Shown: positions 1 through 9,018, counted from the stretch's first letter. The stretch is DNA of 64,000 nt from Brevundimonas huaxiensis (GCF_014218725.1 NZ_JABBJE010000003.1:248001-312000); one strand, 5' to 3'. Numbers and translations: made by a program. The notes: generated by a model from the sequence alone, not told the origin.

Positions 1-590
1 GGGGCTATCCGGTCGCCATCCTGGCCAACAACGGCGTCATCTTTTCCGAAAGCGCCCAGAAGGGCGCGCACTTCATCGAACTGGCCTGCAAGCGCAAGAT
101 TCCGCTGCTGTTCCTGCAGAACATCAGCGGCTTCATGGTCGGCGGCAAATATGAGGCAGGCGGCATCGCCAAGGACGGCGCCAAGCTGGTGACGGCCGTG
201 GCCTCGGCCGAAGTGCCCAAGTTCACTGTCCTGATCGGCGGCAGTTTCGGGGCTGGAAACTACGGCATGTGCGGCCGGGCCTATTCGCCGCGCTTCCTGT
301 TCACCTGGCCTAACAGCCGGATCGGGGTCATGGGCGGCGAGCAGGCCGCCAGCGTCCTGGCTACCGTGCACCGCGACGCCGACACCTGGAGCGCAGACGA
401 CGCCGAGGCCTTCAAGGCGCCGATCCGCCAGAAGTATGAGGACGAGGGCAATCCCTATTACGCCACCGCCCGCCTGTGGGACGACGGCGTCATCGACCCG
501 GCCCAGACCCGCGATGTGCTGGGCCTGGCCATCAGCGCCAGCCTGAACGCCCCCGTCCCGGAGACGACGTTCGGCCTGTTCCGGATGTGA
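1..590 (+). CDS. mccB: Methylcrotonyl-CoA carboxylase beta subunit, C-terminal part
   Basis: Partial gene cut by the left window edge; the reading frame starts at base 3 and ends with TGA at 588-590. It is the carboxyltransferase subunit of methylcrotonyl-CoA carboxylase, which moves CO2 from biotin to 3-methylcrotonyl-CoA in leucine breakdown. The visible part has the typical acyl-CoA carboxyltransferase C-domain: a stretch reading QNISGFMVG, the glycine-rich [18 protein letters not shown] and the [15 protein letters not shown] block that separates MCC/geranyl-CoA carboxylases from propionyl-CoA carboxylases. The enoyl-CoA hydratase and the biotin-carrying alpha subunit follow on the same strand, which supports the leucine assignment over geranyl-CoA carboxylase. 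Confidence 0.93.
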   Translation, partial: GYPVAILANNGVIFSESAQKGAHFIELACKRKIPLLFLQNISGFMVGGKYEAGGIAKDGAKLVTAVASAEVPKFTVLIGGSFGAGNYGMCGRAYSPRFLFTWPNSRIGVMGGEQAASVLATVHRDADTWSADDAEAFKAPIRQKYEDEGNPYYATARLWDDGVIDPAQTRDVLGLAISASLNAPVPETTFGLFRM

Positions 591-593
591 TTT

Positions 594-670
594 GGGGTGA
601 GCGTGTGGTGTCAGTGAGCAAGGAGTGAGCTTGTCGCCCAGCCGGACAGCCGCTCACCCCTCGCTCACTT
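594..670. repeat. Nested inverted repeat between mccB and the hydratase gene
   Basis: GGGGTGAGCG at 594-603 is matched perfectly by its reverse complement CGCTCACCCC at 651-660. In addition AGTGAGC occurs at 613-619 and 624-630, with its complement GCTCACT near 663-669, so several alternative stems are possible. No T-run follows, so it is not a classic intrinsic terminator. It could be a processing or attenuation structure between two genes of the same operon, or a mobile palindromic element. Confidence 0.55.
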
Positions 671-733
671 GCACTTTTCACTGAAGCGGCGCCGTTCGCC
701 CCGTCGCGCGTTGATCCTTTGAAGGAGTCCCCC

Positions 734-1633
734 ATGACCGACAAACCGACCGAAGCCGACCTCAACGCCCTGGACGTCACCGACGCCGAGGCGGCCGAGA
801 TCAACAGCATCGCCCAGCCGCTGGTGCCCGATGCGGCGCCGGACGCCGACGATGATCTGGTGCAGATCGATTCGACCACCGATGGCGTCGTCTTCGTCAC
901 CATCAATCGGCCGGCCAAGAAGAACGCCTTCGACGCCGCGACCATCGCGGCCCTGCATGAGGCGTTCGAAACGCTGCATGGCGCGGACCGGGTGCGGGCC
1001 GTCTTCATTCGGGGGGCGGGCGGCACCTTCAGCGCCGGGGCCGATCTGAACTGGATGCGCGACGCCGCCGGTTGGTCCGAGAGCGACAACCGCGACGACG
1101 CCATGGGCCTGGCGAAAATGCTGAAGGCCCTGCACGACATTCCCGCCCTGACGGTGGCGGTGGTCGAGGGCAACGCCATGGGCGGCGGAGCGGGCATCGT
1201 CGCCGCCTGCGACATGGCCGTGGCGGTCGAGGGAGCGCGTTTTGCCTTCTCCGAAGTCAAGCTGGGTCTGATCCCGGCGACCATCGCCCCCTATGTGATC
1301 GAGGCCGTCGGCGCGCGCCGCGCCCGTCAGCTGTTCCTGACCGCCAACGCCTTCGACGCTGACTACGCCGCCCATGCCGGCCTGATCGACCTGGTCCTGC
1401 CCGAAGGATCGGTGGACGAGTTCATCTCGATGCTGAGCGACAGCCTGACCAACAATGCGCCGGGTGCGATGGGCGAGGCCAAGCGGCTGGTCAATGACAT
1501 CGCGCACCATAAGATCGACAACGGTCTGATGGACGAGACCGCCAAACGCATCGCCCGCGCCCGCGTGTCGGACGAGGGCCGCGAGGGCGTCGCCGCCTTC
1601 CTGGAAAAGCGCAAGGCCAGCTGGACGGTCTGA
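734..1633 (+). CDS. Enoyl-CoA hydratase, probable methylglutaconyl-CoA hydratase
   Basis: Crotonase-fold protein of 299 residues, expected to hydrate 3-methylglutaconyl-CoA to HMG-CoA after the MCC step. The ATG at 734 is preceded by GAAGGAG at 721-727, which decides the start over the in-frame TTG at 719. Crotonase motifs are present: RAVFIRGAGGTFSAGADL forms the first oxyanion-hole region, and GNAMGGGAGIVAACDMAVA the second, followed by the FSEVKLGLIPATIAPYV block. An acidic N-terminal extension of roughly 45 residues precedes the hydratase fold, which begins near VQIDSTTDGVVFVTINRP; this is longer than the usual ~260 residues. Placement between mccB and mccA suggests the liuC role. The exact substrate is inferred from context. 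Confidence 0.85.
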   Translation: MTDKPTEADLNALDVTDAEAAEINSIAQPLVPDAAPDADDDLVQIDSTTDGVVFVTINRPAKKNAFDAATIAALHEAFETLHGADRVRAVFIRGAGGTFSAGADLNWMRDAAGWSESDNRDDAMGLAKMLKALHDIPALTVAVVEGNAMGGGAGIVAACDMAVAVEGARFAFSEVKLGLIPATIAPYVIEAVGARRARQLFLTANAFDADYAAHAGLIDLVLPEGSVDEFISMLSDSLTNNAPGAMGEAKRLVNDIAHHKIDNGLMDETAKRIARARVSDEGREGVAAFLEKRKASWTV

Positions 1634-1641
1634 TGCGCTGA

Positions 1642-1665
1642 TCGGTCGCCGGAAACGGCGGCCGA
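1642..1665. terminator. GAAA-loop hairpin between convergent genes
   Basis: Ten-base stem (1642-1651 with 1656-1665, one G-T type mismatch) closed by a GAAA tetraloop, directly after the hydratase stop and just before the stop of the opposing oxygenase gene. There is no T-run, so termination on either strand is only plausible. Confidence 0.4.
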
Positions 1666-1667
1666 CT

Positions 1668-2279
1668 TCAGGCGTAGTTGAAGCTGATCGAAATCCGGTC
1701 GGCCTTGGCCAGGTTGGTCGGCACCTCGTGGCGCAGCCAGCTTTCCCACATCAGAACCGTGCCGGCCTGAGGCTGCAGATAGACGAACGGCCGCTCGGCC
1801 TCGCTCGCGTCGTCGGTCACCGACGGGCGGGCCATCATGAAGGGCAGGCGGGGGTCTTCCAGCTTCAGCGATGAGGCGCCGTCTGGCACGTCGACATAGA
1901 CCGTGCCCGACAGGAAGGCGTGCGGATGGATGTGGCCAGTATGGCCGCCGCCGGGCTTCAGGATGTTGACCCATAGATTGTCGAGGCGGGGTTTGCGCGC
2001 CAGGTCGAAGTTCAGCGCCTTGGCGTAGGCGACGGCGTGGCGATCCAGATGGCGCTTCAGCTCGGCGAACTCCGGGAAGCGTTGAGGCAGGTCGTTCAGC
2101 GATCCGTAGGAGGTGTAGCCGCGATAGGCGTTGGCCTTGCACCACCGGCGGCCGGCTTCGTCCTCCTCGGCCATCATCCGGATGACGTCGATCAGCTGGT
2201 CGTTGAAGTCGGGCCAGCCGCGGCCGGCGGCGAGGGAGGCTTCATAGACCTGGGTGACGAAGAGGGGGCGCAGGGACAT
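1668..2279 (-). CDS. Putative 2OG-Fe(II) oxygenase (TIGR02466-like)
   Basis: A 203-residue protein of the small family of putative 2-oxoglutarate/Fe(II) oxygenases. The metal-binding part reads GGHTGHIHPHAFLSG around residues 111-125, with His116, His118 and His120 as candidate ligands; a distal His184 (WLRHEVPTN) and Arg195 (DRISISFNYA) fit the second metal ligand and the 2-oxoglutarate-binding arginine. Length matches the family. The substrate is unknown. The gene opposes and lies between two genes of the leucine pathway. It shares the same fold and motif order as the C-terminal half of the TPR protein at 49105-50604. Confidence 0.72.
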   Translation of the reverse strand: MSLRPLFVTQVYEASLAAGRGWPDFNDQLIDVIRMMAEEDEAGRRWCKANAYRGYTSYGSLNDLPQRFPEFAELKRHLDRHAVAYAKALNFDLARKPRLDNLWVNILKPGGGHTGHIHPHAFLSGTVYVDVPDGASSLKLEDPRLPFMMARPSVTDDASEAERPFVYLQPQAGTVLMWESWLRHEVPTNLAKADRISISFNYA

Positions 2280-2366
2280 GGGAGGGGCTTAACGCCTGCC
2301 GCGTCGCGTGAGAAGGGTCGTGCTCTGCCTCTCGCCTGATGCGCACGATCCGGCTAAGACCGCTTC

Positions 2367-4328
2367 ATGTTCAAGTCCGTCCTTGTCGCCAATCGCGGCG
2401 AAATCGCCTGCCGTGTCTTCCGCACCGCCAAGCGGATGGGGATTCGCACCATCGCCGTCTATTCCGAGGCGGACGCCAACGCCCTGCATGTGCGCGAAGC
2501 CGACGAGGCGGTGCTGATCGGTCCGGCGGCGGCGCGCGAAAGCTATCTGGACGGCGCCAAGGTGCTGGCGGCGGCCAAGGCGACCGGCGCAGAGGCGATC
2601 CATCCCGGATACGGCTTCCTGAGCGAGAACGCCGGCTTCGCCGAGGCCGTCGCGGCGGCGGGCCTGGTCTGGATCGGGCCGGACCCGTCCTCGATCCGCG
2701 CCATGGGTCTGAAGGACGCGGCCAAGGCGCTGATGATCCAGGCCGGGGTGCCGGTGACGCCGGGCTATCAAGGCGCGGACCAGTCGGAGGAAACCCTGAC
2801 GGCCGAGGCGGCGCGGATCGGTTATCCGGTGCTGATCAAGGCGGTCGCGGGCGGCGGCGGCAAGGGGATGAAGCGCGTCGATGATCCGGCCGATTTCACC
2901 GCCGGTCTGGCCAGCGCCAAGCGGGAAGGGGCTGCGGCCTTCGGCGACGACCGGGTGCTGATCGAACGCTACATCACCCGCCCACGCCACATCGAGGTGC
3001 AGGTGTTTGGCGACAAGCACGGCGAGGTCGTCCACCTGTACGAACGCGACTGTTCGCTGCAACGCCGCCACCAGAAGGTGATCGAAGAGGCCCCGGCGCC
3101 GGGCATGAGCGATGACGTGCGCGCCGCCGTGACCGGGGCTGCGATCAAGGCGGCGCGGGCGGTCAACTATGTCGGGGCCGGCACGATCGAGTTCATCGCC
3201 GACGCCTCGGACGGGCTGAAGGCGGACGGCGTCTGGTTCATGGAGATGAACACCCGGCTGCAGGTCGAGCATCCCGTGACCGAGAGCGTGACGGGCGTCG
3301 ACCTGGTCGAATGGCAGTTCCGCATCGCGGCGGGCGAGCCGCTGCCGCTGAAGCAGGATCAGATCCAGCTGAACGGCTGGGCCATGGAGGCGCGGCTGTA
3401 TGCCGAGGATCCGGCCAACGGCTTCCTGCCCTCCATCGGCAAGTTGGAGCATTTCGTCATGCCGGACGGCATCCGCGTCGACACCGGCGTGGAGCAGGGC
3501 GGCGAGGTCAGCCAGTTCTACGATCCGATGATCGCCAAGCTGATCGTGCACGAGGACACGCGCGAGGCGGCGGCGGCGCGGCTGGCCGAGGCGGCCGGCG
3601 AGGTCGAGGTCTGGCCAGTCAAGGCCAACGCCGGCTTCCTGAAACGGTGTCTGGAGCACCCACGCTTCGTCGCCGGCGATGTGGACACGGGCTTTATCGC
3701 GGCGGAGGAGGCGGCGTTGCAGCCGCAGCCGTCCGACGAAGCAACGCTGGCGGCCCTGACCCTGATTGCGGAAGCGGCGGCGGATGCGGTCGAGGCGCGT
3801 TCGGACCGTTTCAGTCCCTGGGGCGGGCAGCCGGGTCTGTCCTATGGCGTGCGCCTGAATGCGCCGGCGCAGACGACCGTCTGGGCCCATGTCGACGGTC
3901 AGGGCGTGTCCGCTGCGGTGACGCCGGTCGAAACGGGCTGGCGCGGTTCGCAGGGCGAACTTGCCCACGTTGGCTTCGACCAGGTTCAGGCCGGGGATCG
4001 CCTGTTCGGCTATCAGGCCGTCGACGACGGTTTCGTCCTGTTCGTGGATGGCGAGGCGCGTCGCGTCACGCCCTATCGCGCCGCTGTGGGGTCGGGCGCG
4101 GGCGCGGTGTCGGACGGCTCCCTGCGCGCGCCCATGCCGGGCAAGATCGTGGCTACGCCGGTCAAGGCCGGCGATGCGGTGACGAAGGGCCAGCCGGTTG
4201 TGGTGCTGGAAGCCATGAAGATGGAACACGCCCTGACCGCGCCGTTCGACGGCGTGGTGGAAAGCGTCGCGTCTCTTGGCGATCAGGTCGTCGAGGCGGC
4301 CGTGCTGGCGGTGGTGAAGGCGGACTAA
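2367..4328 (+). CDS. mccA: Methylcrotonyl-CoA carboxylase alpha subunit (biotin carboxylase plus BCCP)
   Basis: A 653-residue biotin-dependent carboxylase subunit that carboxylates its own biotin with ATP and bicarbonate. The N-terminal biotin carboxylase domain begins FKSVLVANRGEIACRVFRTA and carries the GGGGKGMK ATP loop, the [20 protein letters not shown] block and the [13 protein letters not shown] catalytic segment. A linker domain follows, and the C-terminal biotinyl domain has the VLEAMKMEH site with Lys618 as the biotinylated residue. Size and order match MccA. It is separated from mccB and the hydratase by the opposing oxygenase gene, so it may need its own promoter in 2280-2366. The stop overlaps the stop of the opposing monooxygenase gene by four bases. 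Confidence 0.93.
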   Translation: MFKSVLVANRGEIACRVFRTAKRMGIRTIAVYSEADANALHVREADEAVLIGPAAARESYLDGAKVLAAAKATGAEAIHPGYGFLSENAGFAEAVAAAGLVWIGPDPSSIRAMGLKDAAKALMIQAGVPVTPGYQGADQSEETLTAEAARIGYPVLIKAVAGGGGKGMKRVDDPADFTAGLASAKREGAAAFGDDRVLIERYITRPRHIEVQVFGDKHGEVVHLYERDCSLQRRHQKVIEEAPAPGMSDDVRAAVTGAAIKAARAVNYVGAGTIEFIADASDGLKADGVWFMEMNTRLQVEHPVTESVTGVDLVEWQFRIAAGEPLPLKQDQIQLNGWAMEARLYAEDPANGFLPSIGKLEHFVMPDGIRVDTGVEQGGEVSQFYDPMIAKLIVHEDTREAAAARLAEAAGEVEVWPVKANAGFLKRCLEHPRFVAGDVDTGFIAAEEAALQPQPSDEATLAALTLIAEAAADAVEARSDRFSPWGGQPGLSYGVRLNAPAQTTVWAHVDGQGVSAAVTPVETGWRGSQGELAHVGFDQVQAGDRLFGYQAVDDGFVLFVDGEARRVTPYRAAVGSGAGAVSDGSLRAPMPGKIVATPVKAGDAVTKGQPVVVLEAMKMEHALTAPFDGVVESVASLGDQVVEAAVLAVVKAD

Positions 4329-4615
4329 AGCCCCACGCCGCCGATCGGGCGTGTCACGACCGTATCGCCCCATAGCGCGATCAGGCCGAGCGCCGGACGC
4401 ATAACTCTGGATTCGCGGATCGTGTCGAACCAGGCGTCGTGCAAGGCCTTGCTCATCCAGACTTCTGTGACGAGCAGGGCGTCGGCGTCATTCACGTCGT
4501 GCGCCACGACGTAGCTGTGGCAGCCCGGTCGCTTCACATTGGGGTCCAACAGGCAGAGGCCCAGTTCGTCGCGGCGGCCGGGATGGGCCGTCAGGCGGGT
4601 AATCAATCCGTACAT
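4325..4615 (-). CDS. Antibiotic biosynthesis monooxygenase (ABM) domain protein
   Basis: A 96-residue single-domain protein of the dimeric alpha/beta-barrel ABM family, often called putative quinol monooxygenase. Sequence features are the N-terminal MYGLITRLTAHPGRRDEL strand and helix, the central CHSYVVAHD, the VTEVWMSKALHDAW segment (matching the family E.W...A...H pattern) and a C-terminal strand. ABM proteins bind small aromatic or quinone substrates without cofactor; the actual substrate cannot be read here. It is convergent with mccA, overlapping by four bases, and divergent from the DUF1489 gene. Confidence 0.75.
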   Translation of the reverse strand: MYGLITRLTAHPGRRDELGLCLLDPNVKRPGCHSYVVAHDVNDADALLVTEVWMSKALHDAWFDTIRESRVMRPALGLIALWGDTVVTRPIGGVGL

Positions 4616-4664
4616 ACTGGTCCTAAACGCGCTGGGCGAACTGAGCGGCGCGCGATCATGGCTA

Positions 4665-4705
4665 GCCCCTTTAGATTAAGAATCTGGCCAATGCGCCTAA
4701 GGGGC
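4665..4705. repeat. Imperfect inverted repeat upstream of the DUF1489 gene
   Basis: GCCCCTTTAG at 4665-4674 faces CTAAGGGGC at 4697-4705 (one extra T in the left arm), and a smaller perfect AGATT-aag-AATCT hairpin sits at 4673-4685. It lies in the divergent promoter region between the ABM gene and DUF1489, 15 bases before the DUF1489 start. It may be an operator or a leader hairpin; no regulator is identified. Confidence 0.35.
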
Positions 4706-4719
4706 ACTACGTGGGCGCC

Positions 4720-5118
4720 ATGCCGCTTCACATGATCAAGCTGGGCGTCGGGGTGCCGGACGTCGAATGGCTGGAGGCCCGCGCCGCCCGGGGCGGGGCG
4801 CTTATCGTCCACACACGCATGACGCCGAAACGGGCGACCGAGATCGAGGACGGCGGCTCGCTCTACTGGGTGGTGAAGGGGACGATCGTCTGTCGCCAAC
4901 CGGTGCTGGACATCGCCACCTTGGGCGAGGGCAAGCAGAGCCGATGCGAGATCACGCTCGAACCCAAGGTCATCCGCACCGCGCCCATGGCCCGGCGCCC
5001 CTTCCAGGGCTGGCGCTATTTCGAGGCCAAGGATGCGCCGGTCGATCTGACCGACCTCGACGCCGGCGAGGCGCCTGAGGAACTGGTGCGTCAGCTTCGC
5101 GAACTGGGCGCCTGGTAG
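4720..5118 (+). CDS. DUF1489 family protein
   Basis: A 132-residue protein of the alphaproteobacterial DUF1489 family, function unknown. Typical features are the N-terminal MPLHMIKLGVGVPDVEWLE, the HTRMTPKRATEIEDGGSLYW block and the WVVKGTIVCRQPVLDI strand, with a conserved GWRYFEAKDAPVDL near the end. An in-frame GTG lies at 4711, but the ATG at 4720 gives the family's usual beginning. Predicted soluble and cytoplasmic, with no signal peptide. It stands alone, followed by the MATE gene. Confidence 0.8.
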   Translation: MPLHMIKLGVGVPDVEWLEARAARGGALIVHTRMTPKRATEIEDGGSLYWVVKGTIVCRQPVLDIATLGEGKQSRCEITLEPKVIRTAPMARRPFQGWRYFEAKDAPVDLTDLDAGEAPEELVRQLRELGAW

Positions 5119-5181
5119 GCCAAGCCCTCAAAGTTTTTGGGAGTTGACCCCGGCGGGTCGGCGTGGCCTGTGCCGCGTCCG

Positions 5182-6528
5182 ATGATCGCGCTTAGCCCCC
5201 AGACCCGTACCGCCTTCCGCGACCTGCTGAACCTGGCATGGCCGGTGATCCTGGCGCGTATCGGCATCATGACGATGGGGCTGACCGACGCCATCGTGGT
5301 GGGCAACTATTCCAGCCGGGAACTGGCGTTCCATTCGTTGGCCTGGGCGCCGACGTCCATCGTTGTGACGACGGCGGTCGGGCTGATGCTGGGCGTGCAG
5401 GTGATGACGGCGAGGATGCTGGGCGAGGGGCGTCGGCACGCGGTCGGCTCGGTGCTGCGTCGCGGCCTGACCTATTCGTTGCAGATCGGCGTTGTGTCGA
5501 TGATCGCCCTGATCGCCATCGGCCCGTGGGGGCTGGGCAAGCTGGGGCTGGAGGACGGTCTGGCGGAGGGCGCCGGGCCTGCCCTGATCGTCTTCGCCCT
5601 GTCCATGCCCTTCTATCTGATCTCGGTGACGGGCCAGTTCTTCTTGGAGGCTCTGGGCCGGCCCAAGCCCGGCATGGTCGCCATGTGGGTGGCGAACGGG
5701 GTCAATCTGGTGCTGAACATCGTGCTGGTGCCGGACCTGCTCGGCTTCGGCTTCGACGGCGCCTTCGCCTCGGCCTGGGCGACGTTCGGCGCGCGGGCGG
5801 CGCTGGCGATCTTTCTGGTGATCTACATCTTGCGTCTGCCCGAGGCGCGGGCGCTGGGCATCTTCGACAAGCCCGAGCGCGATCCCAAGGCCGCGCGCGA
5901 GCAGGTCAAGGTCGGCCTGGGCGCCGGGGCCTCCTATTTCATCGAGGTCGGCGCCTTTTCCGGTTTCACCTTCTTCGCCGGTCAAATCGGCACGGCGGAG
6001 ACAGCGGCCTGGGCGGTGGTGCTGAACGTCTCGGCGATCGTCTTCATGCTGCCGATGGGGCTGTCGTCGGCGACGGCGGTGCTGGTGGGCCGCAGCTATG
6101 GCGCCGGCGACGGGCGAGGGGTGTTGCGTGCCGGTCTGGTCGGGCTGGGCGTCGTCACGGCTTTGACGCTGGTGGTCGCCCTGCTGGTCTGGCCCAGCGC
6201 CCATCTGATCGTCGGCGCCTATAATCGCGATCCGGCTCTGCTGGCCATCGCCGCGCCGGCCCTGGTGCTGGCGACGCTGTTCTTTGTGGCGGACGGCATT
6301 CAGGTCGTGGCGGCCCAGGCCAACCGGGCGGCGGGCGACGTCTGGTGGCCCACCATCATGCATTTCGCCGCCTATGGGGCGGTGATGATGCCGCTGGGCT
6401 GGGTGCTGGCGCATCAGATGGGCGTCAATGGCCTGGTCTGGGCGGTGGTGATCGCCAGTCTGGCGTCCTCGACCCTGCTGACCGGGCGTTTCATACGTAT
6501 TGCGCGCCGTCTGCCGCAAGGCGTTTGA
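5182..6528 (+). CDS. MATE family efflux transporter
   Basis: A membrane protein of about 448 residues with roughly twelve hydrophobic helices. The MATE/NorM signature appears near the N-terminus (AWPVILARIGIMTMGLTDAI and VVGNYSSRELAFHS), with the two-fold repeat starting again around ARAGASYFIE-like residues (GLGAGASYFIEVGAFSG). Such proteins export cationic drugs or metabolites using Na+ or H+ gradients. The ATG at 5182 is preferred because upstream in-frame starts (TTG 5137, GTG 5170) add a proline- and glycine-rich stretch with no membrane character, although no strong ribosome site is visible. The substrate cannot be deduced. Confidence 0.88.
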   Translation: MIALSPQTRTAFRDLLNLAWPVILARIGIMTMGLTDAIVVGNYSSRELAFHSLAWAPTSIVVTTAVGLMLGVQVMTARMLGEGRRHAVGSVLRRGLTYSLQIGVVSMIALIAIGPWGLGKLGLEDGLAEGAGPALIVFALSMPFYLISVTGQFFLEALGRPKPGMVAMWVANGVNLVLNIVLVPDLLGFGFDGAFASAWATFGARAALAIFLVIYILRLPEARALGIFDKPERDPKAAREQVKVGLGAGASYFIEVGAFSGFTFFAGQIGTAETAAWAVVLNVSAIVFMLPMGLSSATAVLVGRSYGAGDGRGVLRAGLVGLGVVTALTLVVALLVWPSAHLIVGAYNRDPALLAIAAPALVLATLFFVADGIQVVAAQANRAAGDVWWPTIMHFAAYGAVMMPLGWVLAHQMGVNGLVWAVVIASLASSTLLTGRFIRIARRLPQGV

Positions 6529-6582
6529 GGAAATTGCGCCGCCACTCTATATCCCTGCGCTTCCCCGAACACCTGGACGATC

Positions 6583-8286
6583 ATGGCCCGCATCCTCATC
6601 ACCTCGGCGCTGCCCTACATCAACGGCATCAAGCACCTGGGGAATCTGGCGGGCTCGATGTTGCCGGCCGACGTCTGGGCCCGGTTCAAGCGGGCCCAAG
6701 GGCATGAGGTCCTCTATATCTGCGCCACCGACGAACACGGCACCCCAGCCGAGCTGGCCGCCGCCGCCGCCGGCCAGGACGTGCGGACCTATTGCGACGA
6801 GCAGCACGAGATCCAGAAGGCCGCCGGTCAGGCCTTCGGACTCAGCTACGACTGGTTCGGCCGGTCGTCGAACCCGCAGAACCATCGGTTGACCCAGCAT
6901 TTCGCCGAGGCGCTGGAGAAGAACGGTCTGATCGAGGAGCGGGTGGATCGGATGATCTATTCGATCGACGACGCCCGCTTCCTGCCCGACCGCTATGTCG
7001 AGGGAACCTGCCCCCACTGCGGCCATGTCGGCGCGCGTGGCGATCAGTGCGACAACTGCGGACGCCTGCTGGACCCGACCGACCTGATCGATCCCTATTC
7101 GTCGGTGTCGGGCTCCAAGAACCTGGAGGTGCGCGACACGCGTCACCTCTATCTGCTCCAGACCAAGATCGAGCCGGAAATCCGCGCCTGGGTCGATGGC
7201 AAGACCGGCTGGCAACAGCTGGCCAAGTCCATCGCCTACAAACACCTGGACGAGGGGCTGATCGACCGGGGCATCACCCGCGACCTGGCTTGGGGCGTGC
7301 CGGTGACGAAAGACGGCTTCCCCCGTCCGGGCATGGAGGACAAGGTCTTCTACGTCTGGTTCGACGCCCCCATCGAATATATCGCCGCGACCGAGGAGTG
7401 GGCCGAGGCTACCGGCGGGGCATGGCGTGACTGGTGGCGTCTGGATGAGGGCGCTGAGGACGTTCGCTACGTCCAGTTCATGGGCAAGGACAACGTCGCC
7501 TTCCACACCGTCAGCTTCCCCGCGACCATCATCGGCTCGGGCGAGCCATGGAAGACGGTGGACCAGCTGAAGGCCTTCAACTGGCTGAACTGGTACGGCG
7601 GCAAGTTCTCCACCAGCCAAAAGCGCGGCGTCTTCATGGATCAGGCGCTGGAGCTGCTGCCGGCCGACTACTGGCGCTGGCGCCTGACGGCCTATGGGCC
7701 CGAGCACGCGGATTCGGCCTTCACCTGGGAGGACTTCCAGGCCTCGACCAACAAGGACCTGGCCGATGTGCTGGGTAACTTCGTCAACCGCATCGTCAAG
7801 TTCGCGGAATCCAAGTTCGACGGCGTGGTGCCCGAAGGCGGCGAGGCCGGACCGGTCGAAATCCAGCTGGAGGCCGACATCAAGGCCGCCGTCGCCGAGG
7901 CGACCGAACAGCTGGAGGCGATGGAGTTCAGAAAGGCCGCCGTCGCCATTCGCGCCGCCTGGGTGCTGGGCAACGAGTATCTGCAGGTCGCGGCGCCTTG
8001 GACGGCGCTGAAGACCGATCGCGACCGCGCGGCGGTCGGGGTGCGCACGGGTCTGAACCTGGTGGCCCTGTTCGCGCGTCTGGCCGCGCCGATCCTGCCC
8101 TTCACCGCGCCCAGGATCGCGGCGTCGGTTGGGGTGGAGGATCTGAGCTGGCCTGGCGCCGACGAGGATCTGCTGAACCGTCTGCCTGTGGGCGGCAAGG
8201 TGGAAGCTCAGGGCGTGCTTTTCGCCAAGATCGAGGATGCCCAGGTCGCGGAATGGTCCGAACGCTTCGGCGGCGCGGACGCCTGA
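6583..8286 (+). CDS. metG: Methionyl-tRNA synthetase
   Basis: A 567-residue class I synthetase that charges tRNA-Met. The HIGH-like signature is HLGN at residues 18-21. A zinc-binding insertion has [18 protein letters not shown] with two CxxC pairs near residue 145-165. The KMSKS motif appears in the variant form KFSTS at residues 341-345, as in a subgroup of bacterial MetRS. The anticodon-binding helical domain fills the C-terminus; the extra C-terminal tRNA-binding domain of E. coli MetRS is absent. A 2OG oxygenase gene follows 18 bases downstream and is probably cotranscribed. Confidence 0.95.
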   Translation: MARILITSALPYINGIKHLGNLAGSMLPADVWARFKRAQGHEVLYICATDEHGTPAELAAAAAGQDVRTYCDEQHEIQKAAGQAFGLSYDWFGRSSNPQNHRLTQHFAEALEKNGLIEERVDRMIYSIDDARFLPDRYVEGTCPHCGHVGARGDQCDNCGRLLDPTDLIDPYSSVSGSKNLEVRDTRHLYLLQTKIEPEIRAWVDGKTGWQQLAKSIAYKHLDEGLIDRGITRDLAWGVPVTKDGFPRPGMEDKVFYVWFDAPIEYIAATEEWAEATGGAWRDWWRLDEGAEDVRYVQFMGKDNVAFHTVSFPATIIGSGEPWKTVDQLKAFNWLNWYGGKFSTSQKRGVFMDQALELLPADYWRWRLTAYGPEHADSAFTWEDFQASTNKDLADVLGNFVNRIVKFAESKFDGVVPEGGEAGPVEIQLEADIKAAVAEATEQLEAMEFRKAAVAIRAAWVLGNEYLQVAAPWTALKTDRDRAAVGVRTGLNLVALFARLAAPILPFTAPRIAASVGVEDLSWPGADEDLLNRLPVGGKVEAQGVLFAKIEDAQVAEWSERFGGADA

Positions 8287-8304
8287 TCCGAAAGGGGATA
8301 AGCG

Positions 8305-9018
8305 ATGACGCCGACCCTGACGCCCCTGACCGAGGCAGCGCGTGCCGCCATTCGCGAGCGGCTGGCGCGCACGGGGCGGGCGCAGATCGACGGCGTCCTG
8401 GCTCCCACGGACGCGCAGGCGCTCTACGACGTGGCGACGCGCGTCGACTACAATGTCGTGACGCGACGCGGGACGGGTCATGTCGATCTGCCCGCCGCCT
8501 GGCTGGCTTCCCTGACGCCGGATCAGAAGCAGGCGTTGGGTCAGGCGGTGCAGGTGTCGGCCCAGGCCGACTTCCAGTATTTGTACGACAATCACCCGAT
8601 CTACGATCTGGTCCAGGCGGGGCAGGCGGCGCCGATATGGGCCGATCTGTTGGCCTTTCTGAACGGCGAGGCCTTTCTGGGCCTGATGCGGGACGTGACG
8701 GGCGAGCCGCGGCTCGCCTTGGCCGATGCGCAACTGACCCGCTATCGCGCCGGTCATTTCCTGACCGAGCATGACGATCACGCCGAGGGCAAGAATCGCT
8801 TCTTCGCCTATGTGCTGAGCCTGACGCCGGCCTGGCGAATCGAGTGGGGCGGCCTGCTGGCCTTCCATGGCGCCGACGGCAATGTGGCGGAGGCCTTCAC
8901 GCCGCGCTTCAACACCCTGAATCTGCTGAAGGTGCCGACGCCCCATTCGGTGACGCAGGTCGCACTGTCGGCGGCGGCGGACCGGATTTCGGTCACCGGC
9001 TGGCTGCGCGGTCGCTGA
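8305..9018 (+). CDS. 2OG-Fe(II) oxygenase, prolyl-hydroxylase-like
   Basis: A 237-residue dioxygenase with a jelly-roll core in its second half. The facial triad is visible as His156-x-Asp158 (within HFLTEHDDH) and His214 (PTPHSVTQV), with Arg227 (ADRISVTGW) as likely 2-oxoglutarate anchor. The pattern resembles bacterial prolyl-4-hydroxylase-like proteins related to Ofd1/Tpa1, which act on ribosomal proteins or EF-Tu, though the substrate here is unknown. AAAGGGGATA sits just before the ATG. The gene follows metG by 18 bases, so a translation-related target is conceivable; that is inference from context only. Confidence 0.78.
   Translation: MTPTLTPLTEAARAAIRERLARTGRAQIDGVLAPTDAQALYDVATRVDYNVVTRRGTGHVDLPAAWLASLTPDQKQALGQAVQVSAQADFQYLYDNHPIYDLVQAGQAAPIWADLLAFLNGEAFLGLMRDVTGEPRLALADAQLTRYRAGHFLTEHDDHAEGKNRFFAYVLSLTPAWRIEWGGLLAFHGADGNVAEAFTPRFNTLNLLKVPTPHSVTQVALSAAADRISVTGWLRGR

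Noticed and set aside
2289..4373. Long minus-strand open frame of 694 codons over mccA
   Set aside because: It is an antisense shadow of a clear biotin carboxylase gene in high-GC DNA; its residues are Arg/His/Gly-rich with no family motif.
5128..6519. 463-codon minus-strand frame over the MATE gene
   Set aside because: Gln/His/Arg-rich antisense translation of a membrane protein gene; no motif.
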